A DNA stretch of 64,000 nucleotides from an uncultured Tenacibaculum sp. Lineage in GTDB: Bacteria; Bacteroidota; Bacteroidia; Flavobacteriales; Flavobacteriaceae. How positions within the stretch are numbered: the stretch's first letter is position 1; every line of letters starts with the position of its first letter. The notes beneath the pieces are model-generated. The model was given only the letters and a program-made list of their open reading frames with translations. It did no database searches and was not told the origin of the DNA. The position numbers and the translations under genes are program-made. Of the stretch, positions 52,834 through 63,800 are shown piece after piece. The stretch covers positions 1-64,000 of the forward strand of contig CANMCD010000001.1 in the NCBI GenBank assembly GCA_947496185.1, given 5' to 3'.

Positions 52834-55737
52834 TTATTTGCTTAAAAATATTCTTCCTTGTTTAGAAGTTTTTTTACTAGCGTCTTTGTATAAGATGTAA
52901 AAATATACACCACTTGTAGATTTATTGCCTGTTGAAGCATTAGTACCGTCCCATTTTGGATTATTCTTGTTTCCTGTAAATAACAATTGACCATATCTGT
53001 TAACTATTTCATAGCTGTAATCAGGATAGAAATACGTTATGTTAGGTATGAAATAAAGGTCATTAACACCATCACCGTTAGGAGAAAAACCATCTGGGAT
53101 AAAAAAGTCATAATCATCCGTATTACAATTGTTTAGTGAAAAAGTAAGCGGTAGTCGCAAGCTTTCACAATTTTGTGTAGCTTCAGTAAAAGTGGCATAA
53201 TAAGTAATGCCCTCTTCTATTAGGTCGGAAGAATTAAGTGTGTTTCCTCCGGAATCACTGTCATACCATACGAGTTGATAGTTATTAGTGTTAGGTATTT
53301 CATTTTCTATATCAGATAATAAAGGCTCGTCTAGTTTACATAAATCTGTGCTTCCATTAAACTGTGGCGTAGGAACTTCAACAATGTTGGCGGTATAAGG
53401 AAGTCTTGTTCCTTCGCAACCATTAATGTTTTCAACAGCGTAATACATACCCCCATTTGTTAACGGAGTTTCAGTTGTTAAGATATTTCCTCCATTTGCA
53501 CTATCGTACCAGACAACAGTTCCTGTTGTAGGAGTAGCTTCAAGATTTGCTAGTGTAGGGTTTTCGATATTACAAAATATAGGAGTAGTGTTTGAACTAG
53601 TAATCGTTTGAGGATTTAAAAAAGATACAACTACGGATGCTCTTTCAGAGTCTTGACAATTACCTCCTAGGTTGGTAGCACTTACAAAATAGTCTTCACC
53701 ATCCGTTAATGGTGTGATTAATGGTAGCGGTGTATTAGAAGCCTCAGATTCATACCAAACTAAATTTTCTCCTGAGTTTACTAAAATATCTGATATCGTT
53801 GGGGTGTTAGGAAGATATGCAGGCAGACAAAAAGATTGATTAGGGTCAAGTTGAGGTTTATCTGGTGTATTCCCAATAGAGAAGGTTTCTGAAACTTCAA
53901 AGTCAAAAATAGTTCTACAAGGAGTTGCAGTGTCGTTTTGTGTACTACTAAGTATCGCTTCATATGATCCTTGCGGTAAGTTAGATAAATCTGAAGAAAC
54001 GTTTGAAGTTCCTCCAGCAGAAACGATGTTTTGTTGAATAGGAGTCTCTTGAGTATCTGTGTTTACGATGCTATAAGTAATGGTATATTGTCCATTAGTT
54101 AAGTCTGGAGCCTCTATTTGGAATTCTACATTGGAAGCATTACATGAACTGTTTACATCGATATTTAAACTGATGTCATCAGGTACTCTTCTTATAGTGA
54201 TTGGGGTATCAAGACAATCTAAACCACCATCAGTGCTAGAAAAGATGTTGATACTATAATCATTATTTTGTTTTGGGAATGATGAGAAATCAATTGGAAG
54301 TAGTCCTGTACCGTTAGAGAAGTTGATGTCTTCATTAGTAACGGTTATTTGTTCAGCGCTAGTAGTGTCTGTTACGGTATAATCGATGGTTATATTTCCG
54401 TTAAAAGGGTTGCCTTGACTGTCAATAACATCACTTATTGTTGCGTTGATAATGTTTGTAGTGTAACAAGTGTCAGGGATATCAATTTGAGGGTTATAAA
54501 TGATAAAGTCTGTTTCACTAACTTCAAAGGCATCACACATGATATTCATATTAGCAATAGAAGAAGATCTTATTGTATAAATTCCAGAAGCGAGGGTGTT
54601 CGCAGGAATTACTATTTGATAGGTGGTAGTGTTGTCGTTACGAGGTATTTCAATGTTTGTTACGCTATCGGTGTGAGCAACAGTATTGTCAGATTTATCG
54701 ATAATTTCATAGGTTAAATCATAAGAAATAGTAACGCCATCAGAAACATTATGATTAATATCGATGCTGACGTCATTGCCATTACAAACATTTTGACTCG
54801 AAAAATTAGCCGTTACTTCGGGTATCTGTACTGTTAAAATCATCTCTTCTTCAGGACAAATACCATGAGAAGGGAACACGGTATAAGAATACATATATTC
54901 GCCTGTACCAAAATTATTATACACTTCTTGAATATTGATGATAGCATCATTTGGTGCGGTTATTTGGCCAGTACCATTTAAATCTTCCCATATTCCATTA
55001 GGATCTTCTCCAACTAAATAATCAAAAAGATTAACGTTTGTAAGTGAAGATAGATCGTTGGTGCCACATACAATGATATTGTTAGCGAAGCCTGCATAAG
55101 GAGCTCTATGTACTTCAAGTAAAATTGTAGAAAATCTTTCAGGGCACGTACCGACTGCATCGACAGTATAAACGAGGTTGTAGATGCCAGGGCCTGCTGC
55201 TTGTGCGTTGAAAAAATTTTCAGTTATAAATCCAGTAGGTGTACCCGTTCCAGCACTCCAAGTTCCATTTGTGTCGCTATTTAAGTCTCCTAGATTATTG
55301 TCTAGGTAATTAAATAAATCAACAGCTGAATTGTTGCTACATGCGTTTGCTCCTCCATCAGTATTGTCTTCTCCAGGATATCCTCCTAAAGCAATTGTTA
55401 CCATGGCACTTTCATTACAAGCATTGTTTGTGTACGTGAAAGAATGATTACCAAATCGTGTTATTTCCCAAAGATTTAAAATACCTGTGGAAGTATTAAG
55501 AGCAAAGTTGTTCCTGGGGTCATCTGCCGACCAAGTTCCTCCAGTGGTTGGAGTTCCTCCTAATTGACTAAAAAGATCAAAAGTTTGGTAGTTAGTGTCT
55601 GTTTCTTTGTCACAAATAGTAACTGTATTGTTAGTTCCTGCACATTGTGTATAAATTTCTTTAGACGACATGAAGAGACAACAAAATAAAAAGAAAGTAA
55701 ACCTGAGTTTGTTTTTAATTTTAAGAGGTAGACTCAT
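52834..55737 (-). CDS. Large surface protein with T9SS type B sorting domain
   Basis: A 967-residue secreted protein. The signal peptide ends EIYTQ (about 31). A chain of Ig-like modules follows, with repeats such as TVVWYDSANGGNILTTETPL and LVWYDSDSGGNTLNSSDLIE (about 640-870). The C-terminal ~85 residues form the gliding-motility-associated/type B domain: FIPDGFSPNGDGVNDLYFIP, then VNRYGQLLFTG and a GVYFYILYKD end. It is probably an adhesin or matrix-type surface protein carried out by T9SS and fixed by the SprF-like neighbour. Confidence 0.88.
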   Translation of the reverse strand: MSLPLKIKNKLRFTFFLFCCLFMSSKEIYTQCAGTNNTVTICDKETDTNYQTFDLFSQLGGTPTTGGTWSADDPRNNFALNTSTGILNLWEITRFGNHSFTYTNNACNESAMVTIALGGYPGEDNTDGGANACSNNSAVDLFNYLDNNLGDLNSDTNGTWSAGTGTPTGFITENFFNAQAAGPGIYNLVYTVDAVGTCPERFSTILLEVHRAPYAGFANNIIVCGTNDLSSLTNVNLFDYLVGEDPNGIWEDLNGTGQITAPNDAIINIQEVYNNFGTGEYMYSYTVFPSHGICPEEEMILTVQIPEVTANFSSQNVCNGNDVSIDINHNVSDGVTISYDLTYEIIDKSDNTVAHTDSVTNIEIPRNDNTTTYQIVIPANTLASGIYTIRSSSIANMNIMCDAFEVSETDFIIYNPQIDIPDTCYTTNIINATISDVIDSQGNPFNGNITIDYTVTDTTSAEQITVTNEDINFSNGTGLLPIDFSSFPKQNNDYSINIFSSTDGGLDCLDTPITIRRVPDDISLNIDVNSSCNASNVEFQIEAPDLTNGQYTITYSIVNTDTQETPIQQNIVSAGGTSNVSSDLSNLPQGSYEAILSSTQNDTATPCRTIFDFEVSETFSIGNTPDKPQLDPNQSFCLPAYLPNTPTISDILVNSGENLVWYESEASNTPLPLITPLTDGEDYFVSATNLGGNCQDSERASVVVSFLNPQTITSSNTTPIFCNIENPTLANLEATPTTGTVVWYDSANGGNILTTETPLTNGGMYYAVENINGCEGTRLPYTANIVEVPTPQFNGSTDLCKLDEPLLSDIENEIPNTNNYQLVWYDSDSGGNTLNSSDLIEEGITYYATFTEATQNCESLRLPLTFSLNNCNTDDYDFFIPDGFSPNGDGVNDLYFIPNITYFYPDYSYEIVNRYGQLLFTGNKNNPKWDGTNASTGNKSTSGVYFYILYKDASKKTSKQGRIFLSK

Positions 55738-55958
55738 TGGTTTTTGGAATTAATAATTTTGAAACTATGCAAATAACGTAAAAAATAGCTAACTGTTAAA
55801 TCTATATTTTTATGTTATTTTATTGTAGGAAAGTAGCAGAATACAACTAAATGTATGAAAATAACTTTAAAAATAAAAATTTAAGATAAAATTAAACTGA
55901 ATGAAGATTTTTATAGAGCGCTAATACTTCATTATATTTACAAAAAAATAGGGTATTA

Positions 55959-57311
55959 ATGAGAATACATTTCATAGCGATTGGTGGAAGTGCCATGCAC
56001 AATTTGGCAATAGCATTACATGCTGAGGGACATAATATAACAGGTAGCGATGATGCTATATATAATCCTTCTAAATCAAAGTTAGCCAAGTATGGTTTAT
56101 TACCAGAAGAGTATGGTTGGTTTCCTGAAAGGGTAACGGAAGGAATAGATGTTATAATTTTGGGAATGCATGCTAAAGAAGGTAATGTTGAACTAAAAAA
56201 AGCACAAGAGCTTGGAATTAAGATATATTCGTATCCTGAGTTTATTTTTGAGCATTCAAAACACAAAACAAGAGTGGTCATTGGTGGGTCTCATGGTAAA
56301 ACTACGATAACTTCTATGATACTTCATGTGTTACATTATCATGAAAAAGAAGTTGATTACATGGTAGGGGCACAATTAGAAGGGTTTGAAACGATGGTTC
56401 GTTTGACAGCGGAAAATGACTTTATCATTTTAGAAGGAGATGAGTATTTAAGCTCTCCGATTGACAGGCGTCCAAAATTTCATTTGTACAAACCCAATAT
56501 AGCATTAATAAGTGGTATTGCTTGGGATCATATTAATGTTTTCCCGACGTTTGAAAACTATGTAGAGCAGTTTTCTACTTTTATTACTTCTTTGACCAAT
56601 GGTGGAATTTTAGTGTACAATGAAGAAGATGAGGTGTTGAATGAATTAGTAAATAAAACAGAACATTCCATAAAAAAATACCCTTATCAAACTCCAGAAT
56701 TTACGATTGAAGATGGGGTTACTTACATTGATACATCTGATGGAGACATGCCTTTAGAGGTGTTCGGGAAGCATAATTTGCAAAACTTAATAGGAGCGAA
56801 ATGGATTTGTCAGCATATTGGCGTTGATGAGGACGATTTTTATGAGGCTATTGCAAGCTTTAAGGGAGCGAGCAAGCGTCTAGAGAAAATAGCAGAAAAT
56901 AATCGAACAGTTATCTTTAAAGATTTTGCTCATAGTCCAAGTAAGGTAGCAGCAACTACAAAGGCTGTTAAGGATCAATATAAAGACAGAGACTTATTGG
57001 CTTGTTTAGAATTGCATACCTATAGTAGTTTGAATGCTGAATTTTTATCCGAATATGAAGGTGCTTTGCAAAAAGCAGATAAAGCAGTGGTATTTTATTC
57101 GCCAGATGCAGTCGAAATAAAAGGACTTGAACAATTGTCAAAAGAAGAAATAAAAAAAGCTTTTAACAGAGATGAGTTAATTATTTATACCGAACCTAAG
57201 GAATTTGAAGAATTTTTATTTAATGAACAATTAGAGGAAAAGACGTTGTTGTTAATGAGTTCAGGTAATTATGGTGGGTTAGATTTTGATAAAGTAAAAG
57301 ATTTAATATAG
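55959..57311 (+). CDS. mpl: Mur ligase, Mpl-type murein tripeptide ligase
   Basis: A 450-residue cytoplasmic ligase. It has the MurC-like N-terminal segment MRIHFIAIGGSAMHNLAIAL, the ATP loop GGSHGKTT (109-116), the middle-domain motif LEGDEYLSSPIDRRPKF and the C-terminal domain start RLEKIAENNRTVIFKDFAHS. Mpl joins recycled L-Ala-D-Glu-mDAP peptide to UDP-MurNAc. The ATP-site and the DEY segment fit Mpl rather than MurC. The next gene starts 2 bases after its stop. Confidence 0.85.
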   Translation: MRIHFIAIGGSAMHNLAIALHAEGHNITGSDDAIYNPSKSKLAKYGLLPEEYGWFPERVTEGIDVIILGMHAKEGNVELKKAQELGIKIYSYPEFIFEHSKHKTRVVIGGSHGKTTITSMILHVLHYHEKEVDYMVGAQLEGFETMVRLTAENDFIILEGDEYLSSPIDRRPKFHLYKPNIALISGIAWDHINVFPTFENYVEQFSTFITSLTNGGILVYNEEDEVLNELVNKTEHSIKKYPYQTPEFTIEDGVTYIDTSDGDMPLEVFGKHNLQNLIGAKWICQHIGVDEDDFYEAIASFKGASKRLEKIAENNRTVIFKDFAHSPSKVAATTKAVKDQYKDRDLLACLELHTYSSLNAEFLSEYEGALQKADKAVVFYSPDAVEIKGLEQLSKEEIKKAFNRDELIIYTEPKEFEEFLFNEQLEEKTLLLMSSGNYGGLDFDKVKDLI

Positions 57312-57313
57312 GT

Positions 57314-57484
57314 ATGTTTCGTGAACGAATGGAGCTTCGAGAAGGAGATTTTTATGTAAATGAGCAAGGCTACAAGGTTTTTACTAAGCAATTTCACCTA
57401 AGAAGAGGCTATTGTTGTAAAAGTGGTTGTAAGCATTGTCCTTATGGATACGATAAAAAGACAGATAGTTTTGTTAAAAAGTGA
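57314..57484 (+). CDS. DUF5522 small cysteine protein (56 residues)
   Basis: An ATG 2 bases after the mpl stop opens 56 codons. The product has the DUF5522 signature RRGYCCKSGCKHCPYGY with four cysteines that could bind zinc or a cluster, preceded by a short acidic N-terminus. The family is known only as a small conserved domain of unknown role. The spacing indicates translational coupling with the Mur ligase. It was found by reading, being very short. Confidence 0.8.
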   Translation: MFRERMELREGDFYVNEQGYKVFTKQFHLRRGYCCKSGCKHCPYGYDKKTDSFVKK

Positions 57485-57632
57485 CTTTGGTAAGGTTTAT
57501 GTTTCTTATGTGAATGTAACGACGAATAGCGTATAAGAAATAAGTATAAAAACTACTATGATGAAGTTTTTAGTGTAAAATGCGCAGAACCTTGTTTAAA
57601 AATTAAAATAATATCTAAAAAACCTAGAGATA

Positions 57633-58349
57633 ATGACAGTGAGAAAAATAATAGTATTGTTTTTAAGTATGCAGCTTTTGAGTTGTTCTGAATTGCAAAA
57701 AGTAGTAAATCAACTTCCTATAGGGGGGGCATTGACTCAAGAACAGATTGGAAATGGTCTACGTCAAGCTTTGGATAATGGTATTAAAAATCAAGTTTCA
57801 AAACTTACAGCAAAAGATGGTTTTTATAGAAATGAATTAGTTAAAATATTATTGCCTGAAGAATTACAAGTTGTAGATAAAGGCTTACGAAAAATAGGAT
57901 TAAGTTCATTAGCAGATGAAGGGTTACGAGCTATAAATAGAACTGCTGAAGATGCAGTTAAGACAGCTACTCCTATTTTTATAAATGCGGTTAAAGAGAT
58001 TACGTTCAACGATGCAAAAAATATTTTATTAGGAGAACAAAATCAAGCAACACTTTATTTGGAGTCAAAAACAGAAAAAGCATTGTATGGTCAATTTAAC
58101 CCAGTAATAAAAAAGTCCTTTTCAAAAGTTGGTGCTGATAAAATTTGGACAAACTTGATTTCAAAATACAATAGTATTCCTTTTGTTAAAAAGGTGAATC
58201 CAGATTTAACGGATTATGTAACGTCAGAAGCTTTAAAAGGCGTGTATACCATGATTGCTGTAGAAGAAAAGGGGATACGAGAAAAAGTAGGGTTACGTAA
58301 TACAGATTTATTGAGAAAGGTTTTTGCATTGCAGGATAATAATAAATAA
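57633..58349 (+). CDS. DUF4197 lipoprotein
   Basis: A 238-residue exported protein: signal ending QLLSC (Cys18), then an all-helical domain. The stretches LTQEQIGNGLRQALDNGIKN and LPEELQVVDKGLRKIGLSSL are typical for DUF4197. The family is periplasmic and uncharacterised. It is separated by 148 bases from the DUF5522 gene and probably has its own start of transcription, though no clear -7 element was found. Confidence 0.85.
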   Translation: MTVRKIIVLFLSMQLLSCSELQKVVNQLPIGGALTQEQIGNGLRQALDNGIKNQVSKLTAKDGFYRNELVKILLPEELQVVDKGLRKIGLSSLADEGLRAINRTAEDAVKTATPIFINAVKEITFNDAKNILLGEQNQATLYLESKTEKALYGQFNPVIKKSFSKVGADKIWTNLISKYNSIPFVKKVNPDLTDYVTSEALKGVYTMIAVEEKGIREKVGLRNTDLLRKVFALQDNNK

Positions 58350-58555
58350 CCAGTACTTTCTATAGTGAACACAGACAGTTTGTTTTGATTTTCTAAGTCG
58401 AGGGATGTCTTGGTGAGTGCTTACCGTAGTTTAAAAAGTAGAGCGTGTACCTATATCGAATTTTGGTTGTGTGTTTTTTTTAGTTATTTGTTATTGAGTG
58501 TTTTAGTGTTTAAAATATTTGTATCTTTATAAGACCGTTTGAATTAAGAGGGAAA

Positions 58556-58753
58556 ATGATACGCAAAGATCAGCTATATAGATACAAGAAACATCTAGAG
58601 AAGAGATATAGAGAATTGGTTGATAGGGCAAGTGATTATAAGTATATAGATGAATGTAAAAGTGACCGATCTGCATTTAAAGCTATGAGGATACTGGAAA
58701 AGCTAAGTAGAATAAAGTATTTAGATAAAGAAATTTCAAATTCTACTTTGTAA
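58556..58753 (+). CDS. Small basic helical protein
   Basis: A 65-residue protein of two or three charged helices (RYKKHLEKRYRELVDRASDY; RSAFKAMRILEKLSRIKYLD). No domain name is known to me. It starts with ATG after a GAGGGA-like stretch, and its end overlaps the convergent gene by 18 bases. A gene of this kind is common in Flavobacteriia, but I cannot state a role. Confidence 0.6.
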   Translation: MIRKDQLYRYKKHLEKRYRELVDRASDYKYIDECKSDRSAFKAMRILEKLSRIKYLDKEISNSTL

Positions 58754-59545
58754 TCTTTTAAAATAATCAAAGGCTTTCAATAGTCGGCTTCCATACCAAG
58801 AAAACATTTCGCCATCTACAAAAATAGTTTTGGCATGATGGGTATGTCTTCCAATTTCAAAAGCATGCTCTTCTTTGAAAGGGTATGGTTCAGAGGATAA
58901 TAGTACTAAGTCAGGGTCGCCTTCTAGTCTTATTTTTTTCAATACTATTTCGGGATAACGACTTTTGTCCTCGTATATATTATGGAAATTGTTTAAGGTT
59001 AATAAATGGTTTATGAATGTGTCTTTTCCTGCAACCATCCATGGGTTTCTCCAGATAAAATAAGCTACTTTTTTAGAAGGTTTATTCGTTATATAGTTCT
59101 TAAAATCATTCAATTTAAAATTGATCTTTTCTGTTATATGTGTAGCTTCTGTTCTGCACGAAAACAGCTCGGCATATTGTTGAATCAGTTCCATAACATC
59201 ATTTATGTCACGGATATTTGAGACATGGGTAGGAGCTATTTTTTCACATTGCTCTACTATTTCTTTAGTGTTCTCTTCTTTGTTACAAAGAATTATGTCT
59301 GGTTTTAGGCTAGCTATTTTTTTTAGTTTGATTGTTTTGGTACCACCTACTATGGTTTTAATTTTGTTGATGCCCAATGGGTGGACGCAAAATTTTGTAA
59401 TACCGACAATGGATGATTCGAGCCCTAAGTCAACTAGTAGTTCTGTTTGACTGGGTACTAGCGATACGATTCTCTTCGGTGTATCTTTTAAGCTAATTGT
59501 TCGATTAATTTGGTCAATCAATTTATACGATCTATTTGTAAGCAA
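58736..59545 (-). CDS. BtuF-like helical-backbone metal/cobalamin-binding protein without signal peptide
   Basis: A 269-residue protein with the periplasmic-binding-protein fold of BtuF/FhuD type: PKRIVSLVPSQTELLVDLGL (23-42), VGGTKTIKLKKIASLKPDII (66-85) and later WYGSRLLKAFDYF. It begins directly with MLTNRSYKLIDQINRT, with no signal peptide or lipobox, and no in-frame upstream start adds one. No ABC permease or ATPase gene is adjacent. Either it works in the cytoplasm or the annotated family role (uptake) does not apply here. Confidence 0.8.
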   Translation of the reverse strand: MLTNRSYKLIDQINRTISLKDTPKRIVSLVPSQTELLVDLGLESSIVGITKFCVHPLGINKIKTIVGGTKTIKLKKIASLKPDIILCNKEENTKEIVEQCEKIAPTHVSNIRDINDVMELIQQYAELFSCRTEATHITEKINFKLNDFKNYITNKPSKKVAYFIWRNPWMVAGKDTFINHLLTLNNFHNIYEDKSRYPEIVLKKIRLEGDPDLVLLSSEPYPFKEEHAFEIGRHTHHAKTIFVDGEMFSWYGSRLLKAFDYFKRLQSRI

Positions 59546-59613
59546 AAGTACGAATAGTTGGTCTTTTTCAGAAGAAATCTTCTAGGTGAAAAAGAAATAG
59601 ATAAAGTTAGAGT

Positions 59614-60405
59614 TTATTTAACTCCCATGATTTTTTGAAACCCTTTTTTGTATCCTTTACTTATTCTAAAAGTCTTATTATCACTTATTTTAACATCAGT
59701 TTCTCCATAATTTGAGGTGATTACTTCATCGATAAAATTTGAATTAATTACCGTAGAACGGTGGATTCTTACAAATTCATTAGAATTCAAGCGTTTGATA
59801 ATGCTAGAAAGAGATTCTCTTAGTAAGAATTTACGACTGTCAGAAGTGAATATTTCTACATAATATCCAGAAGCTGATATGTATTTTATCGAGTTGAGGT
59901 CTAAAAAGATTATTTTATTTCCAGACTTAATATTGATTTTTCTACCAATTAAAGGGTTTTTATTATTGGGGGTTTTATTTTCTTGAAACATATTGAGTAT
60001 GTTTTCAAGACTATGGTTAAAGTTTGCGAGTTCGTTTTTCTTTTTGAATTCAATAATATTATTAATTGTCTTTGAAAAACGTTTTTTGTCTAACGGTTTT
60101 AATAGGTAGTCGAAAATAAAATAGTCAAAAGCCTTTGCAGCATATTCCCCCGAATTTGCTATAAAAATAAATAGCGGTTTTTTACTGAGGGTTGTACTAT
60201 CAATAATTTCAAAACCATTTGTTCCGTTGATTTTTGTATCAAGGAAAACAACGTCTGGTTTGAGTTTGTTTATGTTATCAATAGCGGTATGACCATCATC
60301 GTAATCTCCTAAGATAGTTACGATTTCGGTTTGTTCTAATAAGGTCTTTGTTCTTGTTCTAGTCAATTTGTCATCATCAACCACTATAGCCGAAAATATC
60401 ACCAT
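59614..60405 (-). CDS. LytTR-type response regulator
   Basis: A 263-residue regulator. The receiver domain (1-118) has acidic residues VVDDDK (8-13), phospho-acceptor Asp56 in VVFLDTKI and Lys in DYLLKPLDKKRF. A LytTR DNA-binding domain spans about 155-260 (LNSIKYISASGYYVEIFTSD; FVRIHRSTVINSNFIDEV). No histidine kinase is next to it. It lies 479 bases from a divergent SusC-type receptor gene and might control it. Confidence 0.88.
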   Translation of the reverse strand: MVIFSAIVVDDDKLTRTRTKTLLEQTEIVTILGDYDDGHTAIDNINKLKPDVVFLDTKINGTNGFEIIDSTTLSKKPLFIFIANSGEYAAKAFDYFIFDYLLKPLDKKRFSKTINNIIEFKKKNELANFNHSLENILNMFQENKTPNNKNPLIGRKINIKSGNKIIFLDLNSIKYISASGYYVEIFTSDSRKFLLRESLSSIIKRLNSNEFVRIHRSTVINSNFIDEVITSNYGETDVKISDNKTFRISKGYKKGFQKIMGVK

Positions 60406-60716
60406 TCACTTTGCTTTTCAGTTTTTTTAACAAATTTATAATGATATCCCGAGGAAAATAATGATCAAAAAGTACTTGAATTCAGAGTATATTCATGAAA
60501 AGAAGAACTAAAAAATCATTTAGCTAATATAGAAGGGGGTTTTCATCATCAATCCGATAAAACTAATTATTGTAAGCGAAAATAAAGAATAAAATGTTTC
60601 TATAAAAGTTAAAATTAGGTATGAGTGTTAAAAATAATGCGTTTTTTAATAAAATTTTTGAAGAAAATTATAGGTCAAACGTTAACATCATTACTTGTGT
60701 TTTTTATATCATAATA

Positions 60717-60744
60717 TTGGTTAAATATTAGTTAAATATGTTTG
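60717..60744 (+). promoter_or_regulatory. Promoter of the SusC-type receptor gene
   Basis: TTG at 60717-60719 and TATGTTTG at 60737-60744 are 17 bases apart, within the 17-23 range of the Bacteroidota TTG/TAnnTTTG promoter. This leaves a leader of about 135 bases before the ATG at 60885. The rest of 60406-60884 shows no gene. Confidence 0.6.
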
Positions 60745-60884
60745 TTTATGGTGTTTTATGTTTTTTTAATAATGAAAAAAGGGGGGTTTACATCAAAAAA
60801 TGAGTGTTTCAAATCAAATAACTGTTAATAAAATGTTGCTAGCCATAGATTTACAGCTTGTTAATAATAAATTAATAGTTAAAA

Positions 60885-63800
60885 ATGAAAACAAAGTTAA
60901 ATGGAATTTTAACGCTACTACTGGCGTTTTTTGTGCAAGTTACATTTGCACAAGACCGTGTAATTTCAGGAGTTGTTTCAGATGAGGCCGGTCCATTACC
61001 GGGGGTTACTGTTATGATAAAAAACACTACCCAAGGTACTGAGACTGATTTTGATGGAAACTACACGTTAAGGGTTTCTGAAGGAGATGTGCTTGTTTTT
61101 AGTTTTGTGGGTATGAAAACCCTAGAACAAATTGTAGGAGCTTCTGATGAAATGAGTGTTTTGCTTGAGAATGATAACCTTCTAGAAGAGGTAATTGTTG
61201 TTGGGTATGGTAAAGCATCAAAAGAGTCCTATACAGGTACAGCTAAGGTAGTTGAAGTTGAAAAAATGGAGGCTAAAGCAGTTGCCAATGTGTCGCAAGC
61301 TTTGGTTGGAGAAGTTTCAGGTGTGAATGTAATCAATACTTCTGGACAACCAGGAACTGTTGCTACTATTCGTATAAGGGGTTTTGGGTCAGTGAATGGA
61401 AATAGAGATCCACTTTATGTTGTAGACGGAGTGCCATTGTCAGGAGCTGTAAATTCTCAATTTTCTTCTGATAGAGAAGATACTTCTGACTCTAACATGG
61501 GTACGATTAATTCGATAAATCCATCTGATATAGAGTCGTTAACTGTTTTAAAGGATGCTACCGCTACTGCAATTTATGGTTCAAGAGGAGCAAATGGTGT
61601 GGTTTTAATTACGACTAAATCAGGTAAGGCAGGTACTTCATCAATGGAAGTTGATATTAAAACAGGAGTGAATTTTCAGGCGTTACCAAGGTATGAGGTG
61701 ATTACTTCTGCGGATGAATATTTAGAGCTTTCTTGGCATGCAATGTCTAACCGTAGAGATTTTGATACAAATACTACTTTGGATGCTGTATCTTACGCTA
61801 ACCAAAATTTGTTTTCATCTTTAGGAATAGATCCAAGATATAATTACTTTAATACAAGTAATGTTTCTGAAATTATAGATCCTGTGACGGGAAAAGTACG
61901 CGAAAATCTTTCTAGAAAATATACTCCAGAAAATTGGGGAGATCATGCTTTTCAGGCTTCTATTAGGACTGAGGCAAACCTAAAAATGAGTGGAGGTAAT
62001 GAAACGACAAATTACTTTAGTTCTTTCGGATATCTTGATGATGTAGGCTACTCTGTGAATTCATCGTTTAAAAGATATTCTACAAGATTAAATATTTCAC
62101 ATAAACCTAAAGAGTGGCTTACAGCGAAAGCCAATATCGGTTATACCTTAGGGAAAAGGGTTAGAAATGGACAATCTGAAGATTCGGGAAGTGTTTTTTG
62201 GGTGGTAGATAACGTACCATCGATATACCCTCTTTTTTTAAGGGATGCACAAGGCAATAAAGTTGAAGATACTAAGTATGGTGGGTATCAATACGATTAT
62301 GGTGCAGGAAGGCATTTTGCTTTTGGTACAAATTCTATTGGAAACGCTAATTATAACTTTTTGGGTGATGATAGGCATTCTTTAAATGGGAATTTTTCAT
62401 TTAAAGTTGACTTGACGGATTGGTTAGAATTTGAAACGCTCTATGGAGCTCAGTATTATAACCAGGTTTCAAATGATTATCAAAATCCTTTTTATGGATT
62501 TGCTAGGGGACAAAGAGGAAGTTTGACAAAGGATACATACTCTTTCTTGAGTCAAAATCTTTTGAATATTTTTAGAGTTAATAAGAGTTTCGAAGACCAT
62601 AGTTTTTCAGCATTTTTAGCATATGAAACGAATAGTACCGAATACTCGGTAAATAGTATATCTAAAAATAAGATTGTTAATTTATCAAACGGACTTTTTG
62701 AACCAAATAATTATGTAGTTAACAGTTTTCCTGCAAGTGGTTATAGTACAAAGAAGTCTTTAGAAAGTTTTTTTGGACAAGTTTCTTATGACTATCTTAA
62801 TAAATATTATTTATCAGGGTCTTTACGAAGGGATGGTTCTTCTAGGTTTGCTAACGATAAATGGGGAACTTTTGGTTCTATTGGAGGATCTTGGATTGTG
62901 TCTAAAGAGGATTTCTTAGTACAATCGGACTTCTTAAACTTTTTAAAGTTAAAAGCAAGTTTTGGTGTTATGGGAGATCAAGAAGGTGTTGATTTATTCT
63001 CTGGTGTAAATGCTTATGATATAGCTAATTTGGGAGATGAAATCTCGCTTACTCCAAGAACTGCTGAAAACCCAAATCTTACATGGGAAACATCAAAAAT
63101 GTACCAAGCTGGTTTGGAATTTGGTTTGTTTGGTGATAAAATTGAAGGAAGTGTAGATTATTATCTTAAAAGAACCAATAATTTAATATTTAAAAGAGGA
63201 GAGGCATTGTCTACGGGTAATGAATTTTTTAATGTTAACGATGGTTATTTGAAAAATTCAGGATTTGAATTTGATATTACGGCTCACTTGATAGATAAAG
63301 AAAATTATAGTTTAGATTTTGGTATTAATGGAGAGGTGATTGATGTAGTGCTTGAAGAAATGCCTATTGATCCTAGTACTGGAGATCCTAAAGTAATTGA
63401 TATAGATGATGATATATATGGGCGTTCAAAAGGAAGAGGTTTGTATGATTTTTATCTAAGAGATTGGGCTGGGGTAAATCCTCAAAACGGGAGTCCGATG
63501 TGGTATCAATATTATCATGATCAAAACAATAATGGAATCGTAGATGAAGGAGAGTCAATTAGTAGTTTATATGAATATCAAGTAGAGAATCCTAATAATA
63601 AGGTGAGTAGGGTGACAACTGATAAATATAGTGATGCTACTCAAAAGTATATAGGTAAATCCATAGTACCTAAAGTAAGAGGGGCTTTTAGATTAAATGC
63701 AAGATTACATGACTTTACGATATCGACTTTGTTTGGGTATAGTTTAGGAGGGCATGCGTATGATGATTCTTATGCTAGCCTAATGTCTACAAGGAAGATA

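Noticed and set aside
60800-60985. 61-codon open frame before the receptor
   Set aside because: It overlaps the signal peptide of the SusC-type gene in another frame and has no protein-like pattern beyond chance.
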